A stretch of DNA of 64,000 nt. It comes from UBA4615 sp046046245. Its GTDB lineage: Bacteria > Pseudomonadota > Gammaproteobacteria > Burkholderiales > Burkholderiaceae_E. Positions 8,970 to 19,123 of this stretch are shown one piece after another. The stretch lies in contig JBJOKE010000031.1 of NCBI GenBank assembly GCA_046046245.1, positions 29,089 through 93,088 on the forward strand, given 5' to 3'. Below the pieces are notes generated by a model, which saw only the letters and a list, made by a program, of their open reading frames with translations, ran no database searches and had not been told where the DNA came from. A program made the translations under genes and the position numbers. The first letter of the stretch is position 1. Every line of letters begins with the position of its first letter.

Positions 8970-9689
8970 TCAGGCCACCGCGGGCAGCACGTCGACCGCG
9001 TAGCGGTGAACGATCGAGCGGCCGAGCACCGGGTCGTGCAGGCGCAACTCCATCCGCGCCGCGGGCCGTACGCCCTCGCCGCGCGCGTTCGGCAGTGCGC
9101 CCAGCGTCCCGCAGGTCATGAAGCGGCCGTCCTCGCCCCCCTCGCGGGCGTAGAAGCCGTCGCGCAGCGACTGCAGCGGGCGGATCGCCGCGAGCGTGCC
9201 CGACTGGTAGTCGACCCACTGCCCGTCCTCCAGGATCCGCGAGCCCAGCACCAGTCCGTCCTGGCGGTCGGCCACGTCGGCCCAGCGCCAGGCGGCGGTC
9301 GCGACCGGCTTCGGGCACATCTGCTTCGAGACCGCGACGGAGTAGGTCTCGACCCGGCGATCGGTGTGATCGGAGCCCACGCTCAGCCACCACTCGCCGT
9401 CGGCGAAGAAGAGCACCGGCTCGGCCTCGCCCGAGCTGTCGCCGCCGAGCACCTCGACGGTCGCGTCCTGGGTCAGCAGGTTCGCGCCGACGCGGTAGTA
9501 GAGCGGCACCGACGACGGTCGCGGCACGCCGATCGCCTCGAGCTCGGCGATGTGGTGCTCGATCGCCGCGGGGTCGCGGCCGGTCCAGCCGGCGACGACG
9601 AGCCGGCGGGGCTCGATGGTGAGGCTGCGGGCATGGCGGGTGCCGTCCGCGGAGACGGACTCGCAGGCGAAGGTGAGGGACGCGGGCAT
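8970..9689 (-). CDS. DUF2848 family protein
   Basis: 239-residue cytoplasmic protein that I recognise as DUF2848, whose members tend to sit beside transporters and amide or acid metabolism genes; the reaction is not established. Visible conserved stretches are VPLYYRVGANLLTQD, GEAEPVLFFADGEWWLSVGSDHTDR and FMTCGTLG. The GSDHTDR stretch and several acidic residues resemble a metal site of fumarylacetoacetate-hydrolase-like folds, which is inference. It is the last gene of the minus-strand TRAP cluster, 43 bases behind the large permease, so it may process the imported compound. Confidence 0.75.
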   Translation of the reverse strand: MPASLTFACESVSADGTRHARSLTIEPRRLVVAGWTGRDPAAIEHHIAELEAIGVPRPSSVPLYYRVGANLLTQDATVEVLGGDSSGEAEPVLFFADGEWWLSVGSDHTDRRVETYSVAVSKQMCPKPVATAAWRWADVADRQDGLVLGSRILEDGQWVDYQSGTLAAIRPLQSLRDGFYAREGGEDGRFMTCGTLGALPNARGEGVRPAARMELRLHDPVLGRSIVHRYAVDVLPAVA

Positions 9690-9732
9690 CGCAGGGGCTT
9701 CCGGGAGGGTCGTGACGGGGACGGGCCGCCGG

Positions 9733-11127
9733 CTACATCAGCGCGTTCGGCAGCCACAGGGCGATCTGCGGGAACACCATGAGCGCCAGCACCGCCACCA
9801 TGTAGGCGCCCATGAAGGGCATCACGCCGGCGAACACGTCCGTGATCGGGCCGGGCTGGCGGCGCATGCCCTGCAGCACGTAGAGCACGGTGCCGTCGGG
9901 CGGGCTGATCATCGCGATCTCGACCAGCATCGTGATCACGACGCCGAACCAGATCGGGTCGTAGCCCAGCGCCTTCACCACCGGGAAGAGCAGCGGAATG
10001 GTGGTGATCACCATCGACATGCCTTCCATGAAGGTGCCGAGCGCGAGGTAGAAGCCGATGATCACCAGCATGATCACCCAGCCCGGGAACGGCAGGCCGG
10101 TCAGGAACTTCGACAGCATCTGCGGGATGCCGAGCGAGGACAGCACGTAGTTGAGGAAATACGCGCCGAACAGGATCAGCGCGATCATCGACGTGGTCCG
10201 CGCGGTGGCGCGCATCGATTCGGCGAGCATCCGCCAGCCGAGCTTGCGGTCGACGGCGGCCAGCACCAGGGAGCCCGCCACGCCGAGCGCGGCCGACTCG
10301 GTGGGCGTGGCCCAGCCCGCGTAGATCGTGCCGAGCACCAGGCCGATCAGCAGCACGGTCGGCACCAGGTCCGACAGGCTCGCGAGCCGCGCCGCCCAGC
10401 CCGAGGGCGCACCGGGGCCACCGCCGCGCAATCCGAGCCTGCGGCTGTAGTAGAGGATCGTCAGCGTGAAGAGCGCGACCACCAGCAGGCTCGGCCCGAC
10501 CGCGGCGAGGTAGAGCGCGCCCACCGAGGTCTCGGTGATCAGCCCGTAGATGATGAAGGTGATGCCCGGCGGGATCAGGTTGCCGAGCGCACCGCCGGCG
10601 GCGAGCGAGCCCAGGACCAGCTTCGGCGGATAGTGGCTCTTCTCGAAGTAGGGCAGCGCGACCGAACCCATCGTGGCCGCCGTGGCCACGCTCGAGCCGG
10701 CCACCGCCGAGAACACCGCGCAGGCCGCGACGTTGGTGTGCAGCAGACCGCCCGGCAGTCGGCCCATCCAGACGTTGAGCGCGCGGTAGAGCCGCTCGGA
10801 CAACCCGGCACGCAGCATCACCTCGCCCATCAGCAGGAACAGCGGCACCGAGACCAGCACGAAGTTGGTCGACGGTCCCCAGATCATCTCGCCGATGAAG
10901 TTCCAGAACGGCCGGTCCGACAGGCCGAAGCCGGCGAGCAGCGCGAGCAGCGCCAGCGCGGCGCCCACGTGGATGCCGCCGGCGAAGAACGCGACGAACG
11001 CGCAGAGGACCGCGACCAGCGCCCACCACGGGACGGCGCCCGCGGTGGCGGCGGCGCCCGCGCCGCCGAACAGCGAGGCACCGCCGATCAGCAGGCCGAT
11101 CGCGACGATGAAGACGACGGCGATCAT
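9733..11127 (-). CDS. TRAP transporter large permease (DctM family)
   Basis: Membrane subunit that carries substrate across the inner membrane with sodium or proton symport, 464 residues with about 12 hydrophobic segments. Family signatures include VPLFLLMGEVMLRAGLSERL, VAACAVFSAVAGSSVATAATMG and NLIPPGITFIIYG. The stretch between about residues 40 and 50 starts as VPWWALVAVLCAF, the usual second helix. Start ATG 11127 overlaps the small-permease stop by 4 bases. It needs the small permease (11124-11714) and a binding protein (11716-12795), both adjacent. Confidence 0.92.
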   Translation of the reverse strand: MIAVVFIVAIGLLIGGASLFGGAGAAATAGAVPWWALVAVLCAFVAFFAGGIHVGAALALLALLAGFGLSDRPFWNFIGEMIWGPSTNFVLVSVPLFLLMGEVMLRAGLSERLYRALNVWMGRLPGGLLHTNVAACAVFSAVAGSSVATAATMGSVALPYFEKSHYPPKLVLGSLAAGGALGNLIPPGITFIIYGLITETSVGALYLAAVGPSLLVVALFTLTILYYSRRLGLRGGGPGAPSGWAARLASLSDLVPTVLLIGLVLGTIYAGWATPTESAALGVAGSLVLAAVDRKLGWRMLAESMRATARTTSMIALILFGAYFLNYVLSSLGIPQMLSKFLTGLPFPGWVIMLVIIGFYLALGTFMEGMSMVITTIPLLFPVVKALGYDPIWFGVVITMLVEIAMISPPDGTVLYVLQGMRRQPGPITDVFAGVMPFMGAYMVAVLALMVFPQIALWLPNALM

Positions 11128-11714
11128 CGGCGGGGCTCCTGCGGGCCCGCGCCCTGCCCCACCGCCTCGAGCGTCTCCTCGGCCTCCTCGACGTAGCTGC
11201 GCGCCATCAGCGCACGGTCGACGCCGTCGGCGTCACCGGCCAGCACGCCGCGCACCGAGCGCGCGGCGAGCGCGGCGACCGCCAGCAGCATCAACGCGAG
11301 CCCCGCGGCCCACAGCCCCTGCGGCAGCGCGAGCGGCGTGCGCATCGTGGACAGGTCGGTCGAGCCGAAGTCCCACGAGTCCTTCGCGAGCGAGACCGCA
11401 CCCCAGGCGAAGAACCCGATGGAGACCAGCAGCGCCCCGAGCGACACGAGATGCAGCCAGACCCGCGCGCCGAGCGGCATCTTCTGGACCAGCACGTCGA
11501 TGCGGACGTGGCCGCGCTCGAGCAGCGTGCCCGCCAGCCCCCAGGTCATGCCGATCGCCATCAGGTAGCCGGTCAGCTCCGTGGTCGCCTCGGTGGAGAA
11601 CCCGAGCAGCCGGCGGGCCACGATGTCGAACGTGATCAGCACCGTGATGGCCAGGTAGCACCACCCGGCCACGGTCATCGCCTTGCCGCTCAGCCACTCG
11701 AGCGCGCGGAACAC
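11124..11714 (-). CDS. TRAP transporter small permease (DctQ family)
   Basis: 196-residue four-helix membrane subunit that partners the large permease. Hydrophobic segments fall at about 12-33, 47-67, 90-112 and 133-155; the pattern LTGYLMAIGMTWGLAGTL and RGHVRIDVL in the second and third parts is typical of DctQ. It begins with GTG at 11714, one base after the binding-protein stop, and overlaps the large permease by 4 bases. The C-terminal tail after about 165 is hydrophilic and acidic. Confidence 0.88.
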   Translation of the reverse strand: MFRALEWLSGKAMTVAGWCYLAITVLITFDIVARRLLGFSTEATTELTGYLMAIGMTWGLAGTLLERGHVRIDVLVQKMPLGARVWLHLVSLGALLVSIGFFAWGAVSLAKDSWDFGSTDLSTMRTPLALPQGLWAAGLALMLLAVAALAARSVRGVLAGDADGVDRALMARSYVEEAEETLEAVGQGAGPQEPRR

Positions 11715-11715
11715 G

Positions 11716-12795
11716 TCACTTGCCCGGCGTGTACTTGATGCCGGTGATCGGGGCGATCACGTCGTTGTAGACGGTGGCGCAGCGATCGCCGCAGCGCTTG
11801 ACCCAGCCGGGCAGCACGTCCTCGCCGAGCTCCTTGCGGATCGCGGCGGCCGTGTCGGCGGCAGGCTTGACCTCGACCATCGGCTTCCTGATCAGCGTGT
11901 GCAGCTTGCAGCCCGCCTCGCGGCCGACGTTGCAGGCCACGCCGTCCTCGGTCGCCTCGACGCCGAGCTTCCACTGCGCGTCCTGCACCTCGGCGAAGGT
12001 CTTCTCGAACTGGGCGCGGATCGCCGGGTCGAGCTTGTTCCACCACGCGAGGTTCACGAAGTAGCCGGCGGTCGACCACGACAGCGGGAACGTGTACAGG
12101 TGGGTCGTGACCTCGGGCCACTTCACGCCATTGCCCGAGCCCGAGCCGGTGATGCCGCAGTCGACCGTGCCGCGCTCGAGCGCGGTGTAGACCTCGCCGA
12201 ACGCGAGGGAGACCGGCTGCGCGCCCAGCGCCTTCATCAGGTCAGCGGCCGACGGGCCGTTGGTGCGCACCTTCAGGCCCTTCAGGTCCGCCAGGCCGGT
12301 GATCGGCTTGCGGCAGAAGAGCATCTGGCCCGAGAACGGATAGGTGGCGATCAGCTTGATGCCGAGCCGCTCGAGCTCCTTGTTGGCCACCGGCATCATC
12401 GCGTCGGCGACCTTGCGGGCCTGGCCGATCTCGGCGTTCATCCCGGCGAGGTCGACGCCGTCGAGCATCGGCACGTCGCCCGACACGGTGGTCAGCGGCG
12501 CGGCGGCGATGTCGACCTGTCCCGAGCGGACCAGCCGCAGCACCTCGGGACCGTTGACGTTGCGCTCGGGCCAGGACGACAGCGTGACCTCGACGCGGCC
12601 GCCGGTGGCCTTGGCCATGCCGTCGCGCAGCATCGGCTGGTCGACGCGCGTGTATTGCGGCAGGTTCGGCGCGACCTGGGTGATCGCCTGCACCGCGACC
12701 TTCGGCCCGGCGGGGACCTGCTGCGCGTGGACGGAGAAGGCGGCCAGCACGGCTGCGAGCGTGGTGGCGGCGAACGGCAGGGAACGGCGGATCAT
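11716..12795 (-). CDS. TRAP transporter substrate-binding protein (DctP family)
   Basis: Periplasmic ligand-binding protein, 359 residues, with a clear signal peptide (MIRRSLPFAATTLAAVLAAF, cleavage after the HAQ region near residue 25). The family arginine lies in KGLKVRTNG and the hinge segments ALERGTVDCGITGS and EVTTHLYTFPLSW are present. ATG 12795 is preferred because GGAGG lies 5 bases upstream; a GTG two codons earlier overlaps that ribosome site. The ligand cannot be read from sequence; the lone conserved Arg suggests a carboxylate. Confidence 0.92.
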   Translation of the reverse strand: MIRRSLPFAATTLAAVLAAFSVHAQQVPAGPKVAVQAITQVAPNLPQYTRVDQPMLRDGMAKATGGRVEVTLSSWPERNVNGPEVLRLVRSGQVDIAAAPLTTVSGDVPMLDGVDLAGMNAEIGQARKVADAMMPVANKELERLGIKLIATYPFSGQMLFCRKPITGLADLKGLKVRTNGPSAADLMKALGAQPVSLAFGEVYTALERGTVDCGITGSGSGNGVKWPEVTTHLYTFPLSWSTAGYFVNLAWWNKLDPAIRAQFEKTFAEVQDAQWKLGVEATEDGVACNVGREAGCKLHTLIRKPMVEVKPAADTAAAIRKELGEDVLPGWVKRCGDRCATVYNDVIAPITGIKYTPGK

Positions 12796-12826
12796 GGGCA
12801 CCTCCGAGGGAACGGTTGGGACGGGT

Positions 12827-13639
12827 TCAGAAGCTGGCGACGCGATGGTTCAGCAGGTCGGTGACCAGCATGCAGCCGGGCGCGTGGGTGATGCAGAAGG
12901 CAGGCCTGGCGGCCATCACCACCGCCTGGGGCGTGACGCCGCAGGCCCAGAATACGGGCAGCTCGTCGTCCTTCACCTCGACCGGATCGCCGAAGTCGGG
13001 CGCACCGAGGTCGGCGATCCCGATCAGGTCCGGGCGGCCGACGTGCACCGGCGCGCCGTGCACGCGGGGGAAACGCGAGGTGACCTGCACCGCGCGGATC
13101 GCGTCGGCCGCCTTCATCGGCCGCATCGAGACCACCAGCGGACCGTGGAAGACGCCGGCCGGCACCGTCGGGATCGAGGTGCGGTACATCGCGACGTTGC
13201 GGCCCTGCGCGACGTGGCGCAGCGGCACGCCGGCCTCGAGCAGCGCCTGCTCGAACGAGAACGAGCAGCCGATCGCGAAGCCCACCAGGTCGTCGCGCCA
13301 CAGCGCGGACACGTCGGTCGGTTCGTCGACCAGCACGCCGTCCTTCCAGACGCGGTAGCGCGGCACGTCGGTGCGCAGGTCGAGGTCGGCACCGAGTTCG
13401 GGCAGCCGCGGATCGCCGGGCTCCGAGACCGCCAGCAGCGGGCACGGCTGCGGGTTGCGCTGGCAGAAGCGCAGGAAGTCGTCGGCCTGCGCATGCGGCA
13501 GCACGACGAGGTTCGCCTGCACGTGGCCCGGGGCCATGCCCGCGGTGTGGCCGGCGTGCGCGCCGTCGCGTGCGAGGCGCCGCGCCCGGGGACCGTCGGG
13601 GGCGAGGCGGGCGAGCGGGGTCGGGTCTATGGTCGTCAC
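12827..13639 (-). CDS. DUF1445 / D-glutamate cyclase-like (YcsI family) protein
   Basis: 270-residue protein with the diagnostic FAIGCSFSFEQALLEAG segment, MYRTSIPT, GPLVVSMRPM and the C-terminal FWACGVTPQAV and ITHAPGCMLVTD motifs. The family includes bacterial YcsI, which lies beside 5-oxoproline genes in Bacillus, and the domain of mammalian D-glutamate cyclase; many members are annotated only as putative hydro-lyases. I set the start at GTG 13639, which overlaps the cupin stop as GTGA and gives the usual family length; the frame is open further upstream without similarity. It is probably the catalytic partner of the adjoining TRAP transporter. Confidence 0.85.
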   Translation of the reverse strand: MTTIDPTPLARLAPDGPRARRLARDGAHAGHTAGMAPGHVQANLVVLPHAQADDFLRFCQRNPQPCPLLAVSEPGDPRLPELGADLDLRTDVPRYRVWKDGVLVDEPTDVSALWRDDLVGFAIGCSFSFEQALLEAGVPLRHVAQGRNVAMYRTSIPTVPAGVFHGPLVVSMRPMKAADAIRAVQVTSRFPRVHGAPVHVGRPDLIGIADLGAPDFGDPVEVKDDELPVFWACGVTPQAVVMAARPAFCITHAPGCMLVTDLLNHRVASF

Positions 13640-14025
13640 CAGTACATGAACTCGAGCAGCGTGCAGCCGGTCCGCGACGCGAACGGGCCGTGCAGGACGT
13701 GCGGCGGGCGGCACGCGTAGGTGTAGGGGCCGAAGGTCTCGCCGCCCTCGCCGCGGGCGTTGCAGCCGACGACGAACTCGCCGTCGACGACGAAGACCTC
13801 CTCGTGGAAGTCGTGGATCACCGGCTCCGGCAGCAGCGCCCCCGGCGACCAGCGGACCAGCCGCGTCCGCGAGCCGCGGCGCGCGACCGGGTCGAAGTCG
13901 TCCGCGAGGACGAGTTCGCGCAGCGGCGCTCCCGCGGTGGCCAGGGTGCGCCAGGCGCCGCGCGCGTCGGCATCGCGCAGCACGTCGAAGAACTCGCGGT
14001 GTCGGGGGGGCGGGAGGTCGGTCAT
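13636..14025 (-). CDS. Cupin-domain protein
   Basis: Single-domain cupin of 129 residues from ATG 14025 (MTDLPPP). The first cupin motif reads HDFHEEVFVVDGEFVVG, giving two histidines and two glutamates for a metal site, and the second reads PPHVLHGPF with a further histidine. The longer frame from 14139 adds 38 residues that look like leader sequence and is rejected. The stop overlaps the DUF1445 start, so the two are coupled. The protein may be an isomerase, hydrolase or dioxygenase acting on the imported compound; which one is not visible. Confidence 0.75.
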   Translation of the reverse strand: MTDLPPPRHREFFDVLRDADARGAWRTLATAGAPLRELVLADDFDPVARRGSRTRLVRWSPGALLPEPVIHDFHEEVFVVDGEFVVGCNARGEGGETFGPYTYACRPPHVLHGPFASRTGCTLLEFMYW

Positions 14026-14152
14026 GGACGCTGGAGTGTCGGCAGCCGGCGCGTGTCGGTCAAACGGGGATTTCCTCGGTCGGCCGATCAGGTTTTCTTG
14101 TGTCACGCCCGCGGGGCAGCGGGCGCCCCGGCGCGGCACGCATCGCGCCGCG

Positions 14153-15070
14153 TCAGGGCGCGAGCACGTCGTGCCGGCTGCTGGCGACGAAGGTGTCGCA
14201 GGCCGCCCGGGCCATCTCGATCAGCGCGCGTGCGAGCGGCGACGGCGGCTCCAGCCGCGCGCTCGCGATCAGCGGCAGCGGCGCGGGCATCGGATCGACG
14301 TCGAGCAGCAGCAGCCGCCCGTGCTGCAGATCGGGCTGGATGACCGCGGTGGGCAGCAGGGCCGTGCCGAAGCCCGAGCGCGCGAGATCGACCATCGCGC
14401 CCAGCGACGAGAAGTAGCTGACCCGCAGGTTCTCGAGCCCGGCCGCGCGTTCGGCGATGTTGCGGTAGACCGCCGACTCGCGGTGGAACGAGATGATCGG
14501 GTGCTCGGCCACGTCGGCGAAGGACAGCGCGGGCTTCGCGGGGAAGCGGCTCGCGAGGCTCGGCGCGGCGACCCAGCGCATCGCGAAGGTCGCGAGCCGT
14601 CGGTTCTCGACGTAGCCCGGCGTGATCTCCTCGGAGAGGATCGCGCAGTCGATCGAGCCGCGCAGCAGGTCGTCCCGCAGGCGCGGCGTGATGTCGGAGA
14701 TGAGTTCGACGGTGGCGTTCGGGTAGCGCTCGGCGAAGCGCGACAGCAGGTCGGGCAGCCAGGAATGCACGACCGTCTCGATGACACCGATCCGCAGCAC
14801 GCCGGTGAACGCGTCGGTCTGGCCCATCGCGGCGACCATCCGCGTCTGCAGTGCCACCATCCGCTCGGCCCAGGGCATCAGCGCCGCGCCCTGGTAGGTC
14901 AGCATCACGCCGCGGTGCTCGCGGTCGAACAGCCGCGTGCCGAACTGCTGCTCGAGCGTGGCGATGCGGCTCGAGATGCCGGCTTGCGTGGTGTGGAGCC
15001 GCTCGGCCGCGGCCTTGAAGCTGCCGAGGCGGGCCACCCAGACGAAGGCCTCGAGGAAGCGGACGTTCAT
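14153..15070 (-). CDS. LysR-family transcription regulator of the TRAP cluster
   Basis: 305 residues with an N-terminal winged helix (about 1-60; VARLGSFKAAAERLHTTQAG) and a two-lobe effector domain (about 90-300). Unlike most LysR genes it is not divergent from its likely target but lies upstream on the same strand: cupin, DUF1445 and the TRAP genes follow after a 127-base gap that could hold the promoter. The effector region (WLPDLLSRFAERYPNATVEL) gives no ligand. A GC-rich hairpin at 14107-14124 sits in the gap. Confidence 0.9.
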   Translation of the reverse strand: MNVRFLEAFVWVARLGSFKAAAERLHTTQAGISSRIATLEQQFGTRLFDREHRGVMLTYQGAALMPWAERMVALQTRMVAAMGQTDAFTGVLRIGVIETVVHSWLPDLLSRFAERYPNATVELISDITPRLRDDLLRGSIDCAILSEEITPGYVENRRLATFAMRWVAAPSLASRFPAKPALSFADVAEHPIISFHRESAVYRNIAERAAGLENLRVSYFSSLGAMVDLARSGFGTALLPTAVIQPDLQHGRLLLLDVDPMPAPLPLIASARLEPPSPLARALIEMARAACDTFVASSRHDVLAP

Positions 15071-15151
15071 GCCGCCAGTGTAGCCGGCGGCCGGGCCGGC
15101 CCCGCCCGTGCGGCCCGGACCGGCGGCGCGCGGCCGCCGGTCGCCGCAGCC

Positions 15152-16732
15152 TCAGGCGAGTGCCGCGCCCGTGCCCACGCCACGGAACCGCGAGACCGCC
15201 TCGACCAGTTCGCGGGCCTGGGAGCGCAGGCTGTCCGCGGCCGCGGCGCTCTCCTCGACCAGCGCCGCGTTCTGCTGCGTGGTCTGGTCCATCTGCCGCA
15301 CCGCCTCGTCGATCTGCGCGACGCCGTTGCTCTGTTCGGTGCTCGCCGTGCTGATCTCGCCGACGATGTCCGACACGCGCGAGATCGACGCGACGATCTC
15401 GCGCATCGTCGCGCCCGCCTGGTCGACCAGGCGGGTCCCGGCGTCGACGCGGCCCACGCTCTCGGTGATCAGCGCCTTGATCTCGCGCGCGGCATCGGCG
15501 CTGCGCTGCGCGAGCGTGCGGACCTCGGTCGCGACGACCGCGAAGCCGCGGCCCTGCTCGCCCGCCCGCGCCGCCTCGACCGCCGCGTTCAGCGCGAGGA
15601 TGTTCGTCTGGAACGCGATCCCGTCGATCACGCCGATGATGTCGGCGATCCGGCGCGAGCTCTCGTCGATGCCCTTCATCGTCGTGACCACCTCGTCGAC
15701 GACGCCGCCGCCGCGGACCGCGACGTCCGAGGCACTGCGGGCGAGTCCATCGGCCTGCCGCGCGTGCTCGGCGTTCTGGCGGACCGTCTGGCTGAGCTCT
15801 TCCATCGACGCCGCGGTCTGCTGCAGCGCGCTCGCCTGCTCCTCGGTCCGATGGCTCAGGTCCTGGTTGCCCTGCGCGATCTGGCCGCTGGCCGACGCGA
15901 TGCTCTCGCTGCCGCTGCGCACCTGCCCGACGATCTGCACCAGGCTCTCGCGCATCGCCTCCATCGAGGCGAGCACGCTGCCTGCCGGCGCGGCGCGGCC
16001 CGCATCGACGCGACCGAGGTCACCCGCGGCGATCCGGTCGGCGACGCGGGCGAGCTCCGACGGCTCCGTCCCGAGCCGGCCGATCACCATCCGCAGGATC
16101 GTCCAGGCGGCGACCAGGCCGAGCAGCAGCCCCACCGCGCCCACCGCGATCGAGACCGTCCTCATCCAGGCTCCCATCGCGATGCTCGAGTCGAACTCCT
16201 CGCGGGCCACGCGGACCTGCAGCGCGACCAGCGACTCGAGGCCGTCGGTCAGCGCCGGGTTCAGCTTGCTCACCGGGCCCGACAGCTTGCGGCGGGCCTC
16301 GTCGTACTTCCGCGCGGTCAGCGCCTCGACGGTCGGCGCGAGGCCGTCCTCCCGGAAGCGCTTCAGCGCCGCGACGGTGGCTTCGACGAGCTTGGCTTCC
16401 TCGGGCGTCATCATCGTCGCCGCATAGGCCGCCCACTGGGCGTCGACCTTCTTCTGGTAGCCGGCGAACTGCTCGAGCCGCTTCGCGGTGTTGGCGTCGT
16501 CGGCGCGGTCGACCGCGTCCATCAGGACGAGACGCGAGCGCGTGGACAGGTACTGGATGTCGCCCAGTTGCGCGAGCGGTACCGTCCGGTCGTTGTAGAG
16601 CGTGGTGAAGCTCGCGATGTTGCGGTGCTGCCCGTACAGGCCGGCGGCCGCGACGACGAGCAGCGCGACGATCGTGGCGCCGAAGCCCGCGAGCAGCGCG
16701 GCGCGAAGGGTCAGGGGATTGCGGGGGGTCAT
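15152..16732 (-). CDS. Methyl-accepting chemotaxis protein
   Basis: Inner-membrane chemoreceptor of 526 residues. A transmembrane segment at about 10-32 is followed by a helical periplasmic sensor of about 155 residues (starts HRNIASFTTLYNDRTVPLAQ, four-helix-bundle type), a second membrane segment at about 189-212, HAMP, and the cytoplasmic signalling hairpin whose tip is IIGVIDGIAFQTNILALN. There is no C-terminal NWETF-type pentapeptide, so it does not recruit CheR/CheB that way. ATG 16732 has GGGAG 8 bases upstream; the frame open to 16891 is not coding-like. It ends 82 bases before lysR, which suggests it may sense the substrate of the TRAP system. Confidence 0.92.
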   Translation of the reverse strand: MTPRNPLTLRAALLAGFGATIVALLVVAAAGLYGQHRNIASFTTLYNDRTVPLAQLGDIQYLSTRSRLVLMDAVDRADDANTAKRLEQFAGYQKKVDAQWAAYAATMMTPEEAKLVEATVAALKRFREDGLAPTVEALTARKYDEARRKLSGPVSKLNPALTDGLESLVALQVRVAREEFDSSIAMGAWMRTVSIAVGAVGLLLGLVAAWTILRMVIGRLGTEPSELARVADRIAAGDLGRVDAGRAAPAGSVLASMEAMRESLVQIVGQVRSGSESIASASGQIAQGNQDLSHRTEEQASALQQTAASMEELSQTVRQNAEHARQADGLARSASDVAVRGGGVVDEVVTTMKGIDESSRRIADIIGVIDGIAFQTNILALNAAVEAARAGEQGRGFAVVATEVRTLAQRSADAAREIKALITESVGRVDAGTRLVDQAGATMREIVASISRVSDIVGEISTASTEQSNGVAQIDEAVRQMDQTTQQNAALVEESAAAADSLRSQARELVEAVSRFRGVGTGAALA

Positions 16733-16959
16733 CTGTGGTTCTCCCTTACGTGATACCCGCAATGCTCGACGCCCCGTCATGGTGCAATCCGACGAACAGG
16801 CCGGCCTGCACCCGCCTGTTCTGCATCGACCGCTGTGTCGCGCACGATTCGAGGAATTCGGATCGGCGCCCCGCGGCGCGCGGCGGTGCACGGGCCGCTG
16901 GTCGCTGACGACCGGACGGTACGCGGATTCGAGCGAAACGGGCCCCCCGGAAACGACGA

Positions 16960-16989
16960 GCCCCCGCTCCTGCGCGCAGCAGCGGGGGC
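16960..16989 (-). terminator. Hairpin terminator after icd
   Basis: A 9-bp stem (16960-16968 with 16981-16989) carries an inner CTGC/GCAG pairing. On the minus strand it follows the icd stop by 34 bases, and a short T-run (AAA on the plus strand) comes next. It is weak but in the right place. Confidence 0.55.
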
Positions 16990-17023
16990 CCGGATGCGGT
17001 CGGGCGGCTCGCGCCGCCGGCGA

Positions 17024-18277
<1,254 letters not shown>

Positions 18278-18486
18278 GCTTTCTCCCCTGATGTCGGACT
18301 GCGCGGTATGTCGTCAGCGGGCCGCATTATAAGCGCGATCGTGGGGCATTCCGGGCCGCGCACCGCGCCAGGGCGGCCTCGCGGGGCCGCGGTTTCGGGC
18401 TATCGTTCGCGCTGCGCGCCGCGCCGCGGCGCACCGTCCGGCCGAGGTCCGTGCCGGGCCCCCGACCGCCTTGCACGCCAGCCCCG

Positions 18487-19017
18487 ATGACCGACGCCAG
18501 CCGCCCCGCCCTGCCCGCCCGTCCCGTGCGCCGCACCGCCCTCGCGTCGCGCCTCGCGACGCTGCTCGCCGCGCTCGCCGTCGCCGCGCCGCTCGCGGCC
18601 CAGCCCGCGGCCGAGCGCGTGGAGCCGCAACCGGTGCTGCCGCGCGTCGAGATCCAGGCCGGTCTGCACGTGATCCGCGCAGAGGTCGCCGACAGCGGCG
18701 AGCGCCGCATGAAGGGGCTGATGATGCGCGAGAAGCTCGGCCCGAACGAAGGGATGCTGTTCGTCTTCGAGTACAAGGCCGGACACTGCTTCTGGATGAG
18801 GAACACCCTGCTGCCGCTGTCGATCGCCTTCGTCGACGACGACGGCACGATCGCCAACATCGAGGACATGAAGCCGCGGACCGAGGACAGCCACTGTCCG
18901 GTGCGCCCGATCCGCTATGCGCTCGAGATGGAGCAGGGCTGGTTCGCCCGGCGCGGCCTGAAGGCGGGTTCGAAGCTCGCGCAGCCGCGCTACTTCGCGG
19001 CCGGCACGCGGAACTGA
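18487..19017 (+). CDS. DUF192 family exported protein
   Basis: 176 residues; the N-terminal 38 or so form a signal peptide or anchor (LATLLAALAVAAPLAAQPAA). The DUF192 domain then shows ERRMKGLMMREKLGPNEGML, CFWMRNTLLPLSIAFVD and the ALEMEQGWFARRGLKAGSKL ending. The family function is unknown; members are mostly exported single-domain proteins. ATG 18487 is preferred over GTG/ATG options upstream because it begins the signal peptide. Its position next to icd is common in Burkholderiales and probably not functional. Confidence 0.85.
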   Translation: MTDASRPALPARPVRRTALASRLATLLAALAVAAPLAAQPAAERVEPQPVLPRVEIQAGLHVIRAEVADSGERRMKGLMMREKLGPNEGMLFVFEYKAGHCFWMRNTLLPLSIAFVDDDGTIANIEDMKPRTEDSHCPVRPIRYALEMEQGWFARRGLKAGSKLAQPRYFAAGTRN

Positions 19018-19044
19018 GCCGGCGCGCGGCGTCCCGAAACGACA

Positions 19045-19079
19045 CGCCCCGCGATCGCCGGATGGCGAGGCGCGGGGCG
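19045..19079. terminator. Hairpin between DUF192 gene and sodB
   Basis: A 9-bp stem (19045-19053 with 19071-19079) encloses a second small stem (19055-19059 with 19064-19068). It lies between the convergent DUF192 and sodB genes and can serve both directions. No strong T-run is present on either side. Confidence 0.55.
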
Positions 19080-19123
19080 CTCGGGCGTCGGGCCGGCCGC
19101 GGGCCGGCGCGCGACGCGCGGAC

